Of a stretch of 39,726 nucleotides of DNA, positions 7,477 through 15,354 are shown one piece after another. The position numbers and the translations under genes were made by a program. The DNA is taken from positions 1 to 39,726 of the forward strand of contig JAEZYZ010000018.1 of assembly GCA_023418705.1 (NCBI GenBank), written 5' to 3'. The notes under the pieces are model-generated. The model searched no databases and had not been told where the DNA came from. It saw nothing but the letters and a program-made list of their open reading frames with translations. Each line of letters starts with the position of its first letter. Position 1 is the stretch's first letter. Origin of the DNA: Pseudomonadota bacterium. Lineage in GTDB: Bacteria > Myxococcota_A > Polyangia > Polyangiales > Polyangiaceae.

Positions 7477-8685
7477 ATGCTCAGCGGTCTCGATCAGCTC
7501 TCCAGTGGTCACGCAGGCAACCTCCGCCGGCGCCTGCGCAACGCGCGCGTCGGCCTGCTCACGCACGCGGCGGCCATCGACCGGCGGGGGCGGCACGGCC
7601 TGGACGTGCTCGAGGAGCTGGGGGTCGGCCCGGCGTTGCTGTTCGCGCCCGAGCATGGCCTGGACGCGGTGGCGCAGGCCGAAGAGGCGGTGCCCGGCAG
7701 CGGCAAGGACGGCATCACGGTGATCAGCTTGTACGGCGACAGCCGAGAGTCCTTGACGCCGACCGCCGATCAGCTGGCCCAGATCGACCTCTTGGTCATC
7801 GATCTGGTGGACATCGGGAGCCGCTACTACACCTACGTGTGGACGGCCTTGCTCGCGCTGCGAGCGGCTGCCGCGGCGGGGGTCCACGTGGTCATCTTGG
7901 ATCGGCCGAACCCCATATCGGGCGACCCCGGCAAGCTCGAGGGGGTGCCTCAAGCGGAGGGCTACTTGTCCTTCGTGGGGCTCGAGCCGCTGCCGATCCG
8001 TCACTCGATGACCATCGCGGAGCTGCTGCTCCATTTCTGCGAACGGGATGGCCTGGCGCTCGGGCCCGACGGCGCGGTCAGCGTCGTGCCGACGCGCGGC
8101 TGGGAGCGGTTCAAGACGGCCGAGGCGTGGGGCCGGCCTTTCATCCCGCCGTCCCCGAACATGCCCACCCTCGAGACCGCCCTCGTGTACCCAGGTGGGT
8201 GCTTGGTGGAGGGGACGAACCTGTCCGAGGGACGTGGCACGACCCTCCCGTTCTCGACGGTGGGGGCTCCCTATCTCGACGGCCGCGCGCTCGCCGCGGC
8301 CCTGGTCGAGCACGGCACGCCGGGTGCGTTGGTGCGCCCCGTCAGCTTTCGGCCGACGTTCGAGAAGCACGCCGGCCAGATCTGCCACGGGGTGATGCTG
8401 CACGTCACCGACGCCGATCTCTTCAGGCCGGTCGCCACCTACTTGACGCTCGTCACGCTCGCCCGGGCACAGGCTCCCGAGGCCTTCGCTTTTCGCAGCG
8501 AGCCGTACGAGTTCGAGACGGAGATCCCCGCGTTCGACCTGCTGACGGGCTCGAGCGCCGCGCGCCAAGCCATCGTCGACGGCGCGCCGCCCGCCGATGT
8601 GGCCGCGCTGGTGTGCCCCGTGCCGCCCGAGCTCCGGGGCGTCGTCCTCGAAGCCGAGGAGCGCCTGCGGCGGGCCGTGGCGTAG
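7477..8685 (+). CDS. NamZ-type exo-beta-N-acetylmuramidase (DUF1343), no signal peptide
   Basis: 402 residues spanning the DUF1343/NamZ family, whose characterised members release N-acetylmuramic acid from the non-reducing end of peptidoglycan fragments. Conserved blocks are FAPEHGL (with the family PEHG motif), SLYG, DLVDIGSRYYTYVWT, ILDRPNPISG, the signature PSPNMPTLETALVYPG, and EGTNLSEGRGTTLPF. The ATG at 7477 is chosen because the protein starts just before the conserved NARVGLLTHAAAI strand. Upstream in-frame codons are not protein-like. Unlike many relatives there is no N-terminal hydrophobic segment, which suggests action on muropeptides inside the cell, that is, cell-wall recycling. 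It converges on ybbR, whose operon is linked by c-di-AMP to wall homeostasis. Confidence 0.88.
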   Translation: MLSGLDQLSSGHAGNLRRRLRNARVGLLTHAAAIDRRGRHGLDVLEELGVGPALLFAPEHGLDAVAQAEEAVPGSGKDGITVISLYGDSRESLTPTADQLAQIDLLVIDLVDIGSRYYTYVWTALLALRAAAAAGVHVVILDRPNPISGDPGKLEGVPQAEGYLSFVGLEPLPIRHSMTIAELLLHFCERDGLALGPDGAVSVVPTRGWERFKTAEAWGRPFIPPSPNMPTLETALVYPGGCLVEGTNLSEGRGTTLPFSTVGAPYLDGRALAAALVEHGTPGALVRPVSFRPTFEKHAGQICHGVMLHVTDADLFRPVATYLTLVTLARAQAPEAFAFRSEPYEFETEIPAFDLLTGSSAARQAIVDGAPPADVAALVCPVPPELRGVVLEAEERLRRAVA

Positions 8686-8749
8686 GGCGAACGAGCGCGC
8701 GGCAAGCTCGCGCGCCAGCCCCAGCTCCGCTGCCGCGCCGGCTCGGGCT

Positions 8750-9712
8750 TCACCACTTGACGTTCGCGGCCGGCGGCTGGATCTCGGTCTCCGCCTGGGC
8801 CAGATCCACCCGGATCGGCACCGTGGCCGAGCCGTGCTTCGTCTCGTCGTCCCCGACGATCGCGCTCACGTCGGCGCGCGGCACCACCTGCTCCGGCCTG
8901 AGCGCCCGGACCACCTCGGGGGGACCGATCACCGTCACGTCGACGAAGCGGGGCGTCACCTTCGCCCCCACCATGCCCACGACTTCGATGGGTCGGCGCG
9001 TAAATTTCGCCTCGCTGACGCGGCGAGCGATGGTCACCGTGACCGTGGCGCTCTGCGGGCCGATGTAGCTGACACGCGCGGGCGGCGCATCGATCGCGAT
9101 CCGCCGGCGATAGACCCCCTCGGTCAAGCCCGACACGTCGAAGGCTGCCAGGCGCGCGAACTGCATCACCTCGACCAAGCTGACCGGTCCGCGAACCGTG
9201 ATCTGCTTCGGATCCACCTCCGGCTCCCCCTTGACGACGTAGCCTTCCGCGGGTTTGCCCGTGATCGAGGCCTGCACCGGGATCTGTCGGGTCACCACGT
9301 CCTGCCACTCCAGGTCGATGACGGGTGGATCGACGATGGTGATCGCGACGTCGTGAGGCAGCGAGAACATGTCCGGCTCGAAGGTGACGGTGTCACGCTG
9401 CCCGTCGCTGAGGTCGAGCTCCACCGGCGCCACGCCGGTCTGGATCAGGCGGTCGATGGCCCGCGTCGAGCCCCGCAAGGTCACGTGAATGCTGGCGGGG
9501 ATCGGCGTCATCAGCTCGCGTTTGGCGCTGTCGGGCGGCAGCCGCAGGACCACTCCGACCGGGATGGTCCGCTGCTGTTCGTCTTGGGTCCCCTGCAGGT
9601 AGGCAAAGAGCCCGATGGCGAAGCTCAGGCTCAACGCCTTGAGGCCGATGTTCTCGGTGAACGCCTCGCGCAGCCAGATGCCGAGGACCGTGAAAAAGGA
9701 CGGAACCTGCAT
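8750..9712 (-). CDS. cdaR: YbbR-domain protein, CdaR-like regulator of CdaA
   Basis: 320 residues: a short cytosolic N-terminus, one membrane helix (about 22-40, GLKALSLSFAIGLFAYLQG) and an extracytoplasmic part built of YbbR repeats (each about 80-90 residues, with recurrent phrases such as ITVRGPVSLVEVM and VTVIGPPEVV). In Firmicutes, CdaR binds the membrane diadenylate cyclase CdaA and tunes c-di-AMP output. The start lies only 7 bp after the cdaA stop, which supports the same partnership here. The usual third gene, glmM, does not follow: the next gene is the convergent NamZ. The divergent sequence within YbbR repeats makes the exact repeat count uncertain. The symbol is by family and context. 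Confidence 0.85.
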   Translation of the reverse strand: MQVPSFFTVLGIWLREAFTENIGLKALSLSFAIGLFAYLQGTQDEQQRTIPVGVVLRLPPDSAKRELMTPIPASIHVTLRGSTRAIDRLIQTGVAPVELDLSDGQRDTVTFEPDMFSLPHDVAITIVDPPVIDLEWQDVVTRQIPVQASITGKPAEGYVVKGEPEVDPKQITVRGPVSLVEVMQFARLAAFDVSGLTEGVYRRRIAIDAPPARVSYIGPQSATVTVTIARRVSEAKFTRRPIEVVGMVGAKVTPRFVDVTVIGPPEVVRALRPEQVVPRADVSAIVGDDETKHGSATVPIRVDLAQAETEIQPPAANVKW

Positions 9713-9719
9713 CGTGTCC

Positions 9720-10922
9720 TCAGTCGACCTCGCCGCGGTCCCGCTCCGGCTCCACCACCGACTCGCGGTCCGCGAGCTTCTCTGCCACCGGGGTGGAGAT
9801 GCGGCCGCGCAGCGGCTCGGGTGCTGGGGTGGGCGTCTCCGAGGACCTCGCGATCGCGGGGGTCATCAGCTTGACCGCTTGCTGCGGGCCGGTGGTGGAG
9901 ATCGAGCTCTCCCCGTCCCCGGCGCGCGGGCGCAGCGGCGGCCGTGCGTCCGCCTCCACGCCGCGCGCAGGGGTGCGCACGCGGGGCGGTTCACCGCGTG
10001 GGGTGCGCCGGCTCGGCGGCGCCGAGTCGATCTCGATGCGCAGCGGTCGCGGCGCCTCCGACGCCCGCTGCGACGCCGGTTCCGCGGGGACCTGGCTGCG
10101 GCGGCTCGCGAGCTTGCGTGACTTCTTGCGCACCTTGGGGCTGAAGATAGCGTCGAGCATGGTGCGGAGCTTGGGCCCGTCCAGGTTGGAGGCGATGTTG
10201 CCGTTGAAGCAGAAGCTGATGGTGCCGCGCTCCTCGCTGACGATCACGACGACGGCGTCGGTCTCCTCCGTGATGCCGAGCGCCGCGCGGTGCCTGGAGC
10301 CGAAGCTCTCGTCCACGATGCGGCTCTCCGGCATCGGGAAGAACACGCCTGCCTTGGCGATGCGCAAGTTGCGGATGATCACCGCGCCGTCGTGCAGCTT
10401 GTTGACACTCTCCGGGATGAACAGGGAAACGAGCAGCTCCTTGGAGACGGCGGCGTCGATCGGATGCCCCTTGTGGACGCCGACGAACTCGTCCAGGTTG
10501 GCGTCCTGCTCGAAGGTGATCAGCGCGCCGATGCGGTGACGGGCGAGCTCGGTGGCGGCGTCCACGACTTTCTCGATCACCTCCGTCTCCCTGGCGCGGG
10601 CCATGCCGCTGAACCAGGCGTGGCTCCCCATGCGCTGCAGGCCGCGCCGGATGTCGTTCTGGAACACGACCACGATCACGAGGATGATGCTCGAAATGAG
10701 CGCGCCGATGATGCTGAGGACCGCGGTCAGCTGGAGCGCCTGGGCGACCAGATACAAAAGGAACACCATGCCGAGGCCGATGCCGACCTGCATGGCGCGG
10801 GTGCCGCGCAACACCAAAAGTGCGCGGTAAAAGATGTAGTAGACGATACCGACGTCGAGGGCGTCCTTCGCAAGCTGCAGCGCCGACCGCGTCTGCAGGT
10901 AGCTGATGATGCCCTCAAGCAT
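9720..10922 (-). CDS. cdaA: Membrane diadenylate cyclase CdaA (DacA) with long disordered tail
   Basis: 400 residues. Three N-terminal membrane helices (about 24-40, 42-62 and 66-88) are followed by the DAC domain, about 95-262, which condenses two ATP into c-di-AMP. Both active-site motifs are intact: DGA in KLHDGAVII (178-180) and RHR in GSRHRAALGI (210-212). After about residue 263 the protein continues for some 135 residues of Arg/Pro/Ser/Ala-rich low-complexity sequence. Typical CdaA proteins end near residue 270, so this extension is unusual. ATG at 10922 is chosen because MLEGIISYLQTR matches the family start; it overlaps the folP 3' end by 8 bp. The folP-cdaA-ybbR order makes one operon. 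Confidence 0.95.
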   Translation of the reverse strand: MLEGIISYLQTRSALQLAKDALDVGIVYYIFYRALLVLRGTRAMQVGIGLGMVFLLYLVAQALQLTAVLSIIGALISSIILVIVVVFQNDIRRGLQRMGSHAWFSGMARARETEVIEKVVDAATELARHRIGALITFEQDANLDEFVGVHKGHPIDAAVSKELLVSLFIPESVNKLHDGAVIIRNLRIAKAGVFFPMPESRIVDESFGSRHRAALGITEETDAVVVIVSEERGTISFCFNGNIASNLDGPKLRTMLDAIFSPKVRKKSRKLASRRSQVPAEPASQRASEAPRPLRIEIDSAPPSRRTPRGEPPRVRTPARGVEADARPPLRPRAGDGESSISTTGPQQAVKLMTPAIARSSETPTPAPEPLRGRISTPVAEKLADRESVVEPERDRGEVD

Positions 10923-11832
10923 CGCCACCCCTTTCCAGCTCTTCTGTGGCCCGCGCCACCAGGAGCGCCTGGCGCACGGCCGGGACGTCGTGCACCCGGA
11001 GCACCCGAGCGCCGCGCTGGACGCTGAGCAGGCACGCCGCGACGGTCCCGCCCAGACGCTCCTCGGGCCCCGACCCGTCGACGCTCGAAATAAAGGATTT
11101 TCGGCTGGGCCCCACCACGCACGGGACACCCAAGCGCGCGAAATGCCCGAGCCGGGCCAAGAGCGTGAACGAGTGGCGTGCGCTCTTGTTGAAGCCGAGG
11201 CCGGGATCGAAATACACCCGACCAGCGTCGAGACCCTTCGAGACGGCTCGGTCGCGCGCCTGGCACCACTCCCGCATCACGTCCTCGACCACATCCCGGT
11301 AGCCTTGTTCCGGGTACGTAGAGTACCCGCTCATTCGTGCCATGGGGCCGCGGGAATGCATGAGGATCAGAATAGCCTGGCGCTCGGCGACCACGGCCGC
11401 CAGCCCCTCGTCGGCCAGGCACGAGACGTCATTGATCAGGGCGGCACCCCGAGACAGCGCGTAGTCGGCCACTTCCGGGCTCGCGGTGTCCACCGAGACG
11501 AGGGCGCGGCCGAGCTCGACCGCGCGCCCGAGGGCGGCCTCGATGCGGCTGATTTGCTCTCGCGGGGGCACCGGCTCCGACCCTGGGCGGCTCGATTCGC
11601 CCCCGATGTCGAGGATGTCGGCTCCTTGGTCGACGAGCTCGTCCACGCGGGCGACCGCGGCCGTCCGGGCCAGGTAGCGCCCGCCGTCGTAGAAAGAGTC
11701 CGGCGTGGTGTTGACGATGCCCATGAGGGCCGCGCCGCGCTCGCGGGCTGCTCGTTCCAGGCTGCTTTCGACGGACCCCACCAGATTCGGGTAGCAAGCC
11801 GGCCCAGCCCACGCAAGGTCGGGGCCGTTCAT
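10915..11832 (-). CDS. folP: Dihydropteroate synthase
   Basis: 305 residues forming a TIM barrel that joins 6-hydroxymethyl-7,8-dihydropterin pyrophosphate to p-aminobenzoate in folate synthesis. Signatures are complete: MGIVNTTPDSFYDGG (loop 1), DIGGESSRPGSEPV (loop 2), SVDTASPEVADYAL, ALINDVSCL, ILMHSRG, DPGLGFNKSARHS, VGPSRKSFI and RVHDV. The ATG at 11832 gives about 35 residues before the first barrel strand, somewhat longer than usual. A later in-frame GTG start is possible. It is the first gene of the folP-cdaA-ybbR unit, an association seen in several deltaproteobacterial lineages, and is divergent from the PgpH-type gene with only 70 bp between starts. Confidence 0.95.
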   Translation of the reverse strand: MNGPDLAWAGPACYPNLVGSVESSLERAARERGAALMGIVNTTPDSFYDGGRYLARTAAVARVDELVDQGADILDIGGESSRPGSEPVPPREQISRIEAALGRAVELGRALVSVDTASPEVADYALSRGAALINDVSCLADEGLAAVVAERQAILILMHSRGPMARMSGYSTYPEQGYRDVVEDVMREWCQARDRAVSKGLDAGRVYFDPGLGFNKSARHSFTLLARLGHFARLGVPCVVGPSRKSFISSVDGSGPEERLGGTVAACLLSVQRGARVLRVHDVPAVRQALLVARATEELERGGDA

Positions 11833-11868
11833 TCCGATTGCCGCGCCCAGAGCGTCTAAAGTAGCGTC

Positions 11869-11900
11869 GGGCCCTGGCGCGGGGCAGCGCCAAAGGCCCC
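11869..11900 (+). promoter_or_regulatory. Inverted repeat just upstream of the pgpH-type start
   Basis: Arms GGGCC-c-TGGCGC and GCGCCA-aa-GGCCC face each other across a 6-base loop. The right arm ends two bases before the ATG at 11903. In RNA it would fold over the ribosome-binding region of the pgpH-type mRNA, and no clear Shine-Dalgarno is seen. It could be a translational control element or simply GC-rich chance. Confidence 0.3.
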
Positions 11901-11902
11901 CG

Positions 11903-13657
11903 ATGCTGCGAACGCGGATACGAGTTGGACCGGTTGCCGGGCTGGTCCTGAGCCTGCTTCTGGCGGCGGCCTTGACCGCCGTCCAGTCCTTCGATCGCTT
12001 CGTGCCGGCCTGGGCCCCGGGCTTCGAGGAGCCGGTCCGCACGACCCTGAGGGTGCCGTACGGGCCGCGGCTCCAGCGGGACCAGCGGACCGGAAGGGTC
12101 GAGTTTCTGTTCCGGCACGAGCGGGTGGTGATCCCGCCGGGCACCCAGCTGCGTCGGGAGGTCGAGGAAAACTGGGTCGCGTACGTCCACGAGTCGTTGC
12201 GGCGACCGCCGACGGGCGCCCGGCTCGTCGGCATGCTCGTGATTTTTTTCACGCTCGCGATGGCGCTCACCTCCTACTTGCGGAAGTTCGCGCAGAGCCG
12301 GCTGCGCCTCCTGCGGCCCCAGGTGGGCGTCGCGGCCGCGATGCTGGGGCTGCTGCTGGTCGCCAAGGGCCTCTTGCTGTTCACCGCACTGCCCGCGTTC
12401 TGGATCCCCGCCGCCACCGTCCCGCTGTGGGTGGCCACCAGCTTCGATCGCCGGGCGGCGTTCGTGGTGAGCGTCGTGCTGGCGTTCTTCACCGCGTCCT
12501 TGCTGGACTTCGACTTGATCCTGCTGTGCGTGATGATGGCGCGGTGCCTGGCGGCGACCCTGCTTTATTTCGACCGCAAGCGCGCCCGGCACATGTTGCT
12601 CTCCGGGGTACTGGCGGGCGTCAGCGCGGCCGCCCTGTACGGAGCGTTGAGCATGAGCTTCGGCGGCGGCTTCGACGTGCTCGAGGATCTGGGCCGCGGC
12701 GCGGCTTCCAGCCTGCTCGGCTGCCTCGGCGGCGGCGTGCTCGAAGGGGTGATCGCCGCCGCCCTGCGGTCGCCCGCCGAACGGCTGCTCGGCCACGTTT
12801 CTCGAGAGCGCCTGCTGGATCTGGCGGACCTCGAGCAGCCGCTGCTGAAGAAGCTGGCGGCCGAGGCGCCGGGGACCTACGAGCACTCACGCGCGATGGC
12901 GAACCTCGCCGAGCAGGCGGCGAGCGCGATCGGCGCCGACGCGCTGCTCACTCGCCTCGGCGCCTACTACCACGACCTTGGCAAGACCAGCCAGCCCAAG
13001 TACTTCGTCGAAAACCTGGGCCCGGACGAACGATCGCCGCACGAAGAGCTCGACCCAGACGTGAGCGCCGACGCCATCATGGCGCACGTCGTGGTCGGCA
13101 CCAAGCTCCTGCGCGACGGGGGGATCCCGGAACCCATCGTGGAGTTCGCCTACACCCACCACGGAACTCAGGTGGTGGAATTTTTCTTCAACAAGTGCCA
13201 GCAGCAGGGCAACCCGAAGAAGCTCGACGCCTCCCATTTTCGCTATCCGGGCATGAAGCCGCAGACCAAGGAGACCGCGATCTTGATGCTGGTCGACTCC
13301 ATCGAAGCGGCCTCGCGGACCATCGATCCCCCCGAACGCGAAGCGTTCGAGAACATGATCCAGCGCGTCATCTTCACCAAACTGAAGCAAGGTCAGCTCG
13401 ACGACTCGGGCCTCGACATGTCGGATTTGCGCGTGTTGACGAAACGGATGGCGGACACGCTGGTCAACATGCACCACCACCGGATCAAGTATCAGTGGCA
13501 GGCCAAGCGCGCCGAAGAGTTCGGCGTGCCGTCGCAGGCCATGGGGGGGGCGGCGGCGAGGCCGAAGGCGCCGCCCGCGGCGGCTGACGCCCCGACCGAA
13601 GCGACCCCAGACGCTCCGGCGGAGAAACCCGGTGGGCTCCCTCGGTCGACGAGCTGA
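11903..13657 (+). CDS. 7TM-HD phosphodiesterase, PgpH-type (predicted c-di-AMP hydrolase)
   Basis: 584 residues: membrane helix 1 (about 10-28), an external loop of about 80 residues, a cluster of further helices between about 107 and 285, then a cytosolic HD domain of about 300-530. Metal ligands are visible as His328 (TYEHSR), His357-Asp358 (YYHDLGK), His395, His419/420 (YTHHGT) and Asp465 (MLVDSIEAASR), the layout of PgpH, which hydrolyses c-di-AMP to pApA. Canonical PgpH has a 7TMR-HDED external domain of roughly 250 residues, and this one is much shorter. A C-terminal Ala/Pro tail follows the HD domain. It is divergent from the c-di-AMP synthase operon, so making and breaking enzymes are side by side. 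The stop overlaps the next start as TGATG. Confidence 0.9.
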   Translation: MLRTRIRVGPVAGLVLSLLLAAALTAVQSFDRFVPAWAPGFEEPVRTTLRVPYGPRLQRDQRTGRVEFLFRHERVVIPPGTQLRREVEENWVAYVHESLRRPPTGARLVGMLVIFFTLAMALTSYLRKFAQSRLRLLRPQVGVAAAMLGLLLVAKGLLLFTALPAFWIPAATVPLWVATSFDRRAAFVVSVVLAFFTASLLDFDLILLCVMMARCLAATLLYFDRKRARHMLLSGVLAGVSAAALYGALSMSFGGGFDVLEDLGRGAASSLLGCLGGGVLEGVIAAALRSPAERLLGHVSRERLLDLADLEQPLLKKLAAEAPGTYEHSRAMANLAEQAASAIGADALLTRLGAYYHDLGKTSQPKYFVENLGPDERSPHEELDPDVSADAIMAHVVVGTKLLRDGGIPEPIVEFAYTHHGTQVVEFFFNKCQQQGNPKKLDASHFRYPGMKPQTKETAILMLVDSIEAASRTIDPPEREAFENMIQRVIFTKLKQGQLDDSGLDMSDLRVLTKRMADTLVNMHHHRIKYQWQAKRAEEFGVPSQAMGGAAARPKAPPAAADAPTEATPDAPAEKPGGLPRSTS

Positions 13658-15354
13658 TGCAACGAGCACGTCACGGTCTGTTGAGCTCGCTCGCCGCCGG
13701 CCAGGTCGCCGCCGATCTCGCGTTCCCCTACCCACAGCTCTCCGAAGAGCAGCGGCAGACGACCTACGGCATCATCGACGCCCTCCGGCACAGCGGCGGT
13801 GATCTGCACGGCCTCACCGAGCGCGAGCGATCGCTGCTCTGGGCCCGCTTGCAGGAGCTCGGCGGGCTCGGCACCAGCCTGCCGACCGCCCAGGGCGGGC
13901 TCGGGCTCGGGACCCTGGCCTGGGCTCGGCTGATCGAGGCGCTTTCGAGGATCGACCTGGCGTTGGCGCTGCGGGTGATCGCGCACGAGGCGCTTGGCGC
14001 CCGCGCCGTGCTGGCCTTCGGCAGCGAGCCGCTGAAGCAGCGCCTGTTGCCCGACCTGGCTCGCGGGGTGCGCCGAGCCGCGTTCGCGCTCACCGAGCAG
14101 GTCTCCGGCAGCGATCCTTCGGCCAGCGCCACCCTGGCTGTCTACGATGAGCCGGCGGGCAACTTTCGGTTGAACGGTCACAAGAAGTGGGTCGCTGGCG
14201 CCGACGACGCCGACGTGTTCGTGGTCTTCGGCGCGACCCACCTGCCCGGTGAAGGCAAGAAGCCGCGCATGAACGCGCTGCTCGTCGAGCGAGAACCCAA
14301 CGTGGCGGTGAAGCCGCCGCACGACACCCTCGGCACCCCAGGGCTGCACGTGTGCGAGGTGCGCTTTCACGATCTGCGGATCCCGGCCGATCACCTGCTC
14401 GGAGCCGCCGGCAAGGGGTTCCGGGTCGCTGCATCGATGCTGAGCCTGGCCCGCGTCGTGCTGTCCGCGGCCTATGTCGGCCAGTGCAAGCTTTTGACCA
14501 ATACCGCGATCACGCGCTTGAAAAAGCGTCGCAGCTCCGGGCGAACGATCGGCGAGTACCCCCTGCTCAAGCGCGCCGCCGCCGAAATGATGCGGGACAC
14601 GTACGCCGCCGAGAGCATGAGCTACCTGGCTGCGGGGGTCGTCGATCGTCTCCCCGGCGAGGTCTCGCTCGAGGCCATGGCGACGCGCATCGCCTGCTCC
14701 GAGCTTTTGTGGCGCACCGCGCAGCGTGCGGCGCAGATCGCGGGCGGGGAGGCCTACTTGCGAGACAACCCCGCCGGCCGAGCGCTGCAGGACGCCCGTA
14801 TTGCGTTTTCGTTCGATGGTACCAACGAGGTGTTGCGGTGCACGCTCGCCATGGGCGCCGTCCGCGCGGAGCTGCGGCGGCCGCCCGCAACCGGGATCGC
14901 CGAACGCGGCGTTCAGCGCGTCAAGACCCGCCTGCTGCGCCGCGCCCGAGGCGTGCTCAAGCTCTCCGCCTTTCATTCCGTCCACCCCGCGCTCGCTCCC
15001 GAGGCCGCCCTGGCCGAGCGGCTGTCGCTGCAGGCGAGCGACGCCTGCCTGGAGCAGATCCACCGTCACGGCAAAGACCTCTCGGAGCTGCAGATGACGC
15101 AGGCGCGCGTCGCGGACGTCCTGATCGAACAGCTGAAGCTGACCGCCGTCCTCAGCCGCTGCTCCGCCGCGCTCTTCCGCCACGGTGAAGCCGGAGCCGG
15201 CCGTGACGTGGAGGTCACCCGGCTCGTGCTGCAGGACGCCGAGGAGCGGCTGCTCTCGACGATCGAGGCGCTGCGCTCCGATCGGGAGGAGATGTACCAA
15301 CGCGTGGCGGCTCGGGCTTACGCCGACGGCGGCTATCCGTTCGATCTGCTCTGA
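13657..15354 (+). CDS. Acyl-CoA dehydrogenase, ACAD9/VLCAD-like, with Asp at the catalytic base
   Basis: 565 residues: the acyl-CoA dehydrogenase fold (about 25-410) plus a C-terminal alpha-helical extension of about 150 residues, as in the VLCAD/ACAD9 group. Flavin and substrate motifs include FALTEQVSGSDPSAS, NGHKKWVAGADDAD, LGTPGLHVCEVRFHD and AAQIAGGEAYLRDNP. The catalytic-base motif that normally reads FEGTN-IL-R is FDGTNEVLR here, with Asp387 (codon GAT at 14815-14817) where family members have Glu. FAD-dependent oxidation could be slowed or lost, or substrate preference changed. The start ATG overlaps the HD gene stop (TGATG), so expression is coupled to the PgpH-type protein. The 3' end overlaps bufC tail-to-tail by 22 bp. 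Confidence 0.9.
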   Translation: MQRARHGLLSSLAAGQVAADLAFPYPQLSEEQRQTTYGIIDALRHSGGDLHGLTERERSLLWARLQELGGLGTSLPTAQGGLGLGTLAWARLIEALSRIDLALALRVIAHEALGARAVLAFGSEPLKQRLLPDLARGVRRAAFALTEQVSGSDPSASATLAVYDEPAGNFRLNGHKKWVAGADDADVFVVFGATHLPGEGKKPRMNALLVEREPNVAVKPPHDTLGTPGLHVCEVRFHDLRIPADHLLGAAGKGFRVAASMLSLARVVLSAAYVGQCKLLTNTAITRLKKRRSSGRTIGEYPLLKRAAAEMMRDTYAAESMSYLAAGVVDRLPGEVSLEAMATRIACSELLWRTAQRAAQIAGGEAYLRDNPAGRALQDARIAFSFDGTNEVLRCTLAMGAVRAELRRPPATGIAERGVQRVKTRLLRRARGVLKLSAFHSVHPALAPEAALAERLSLQASDACLEQIHRHGKDLSELQMTQARVADVLIEQLKLTAVLSRCSAALFRHGEAGAGRDVEVTRLVLQDAEERLLSTIEALRSDREEMYQRVAARAYADGGYPFDLL

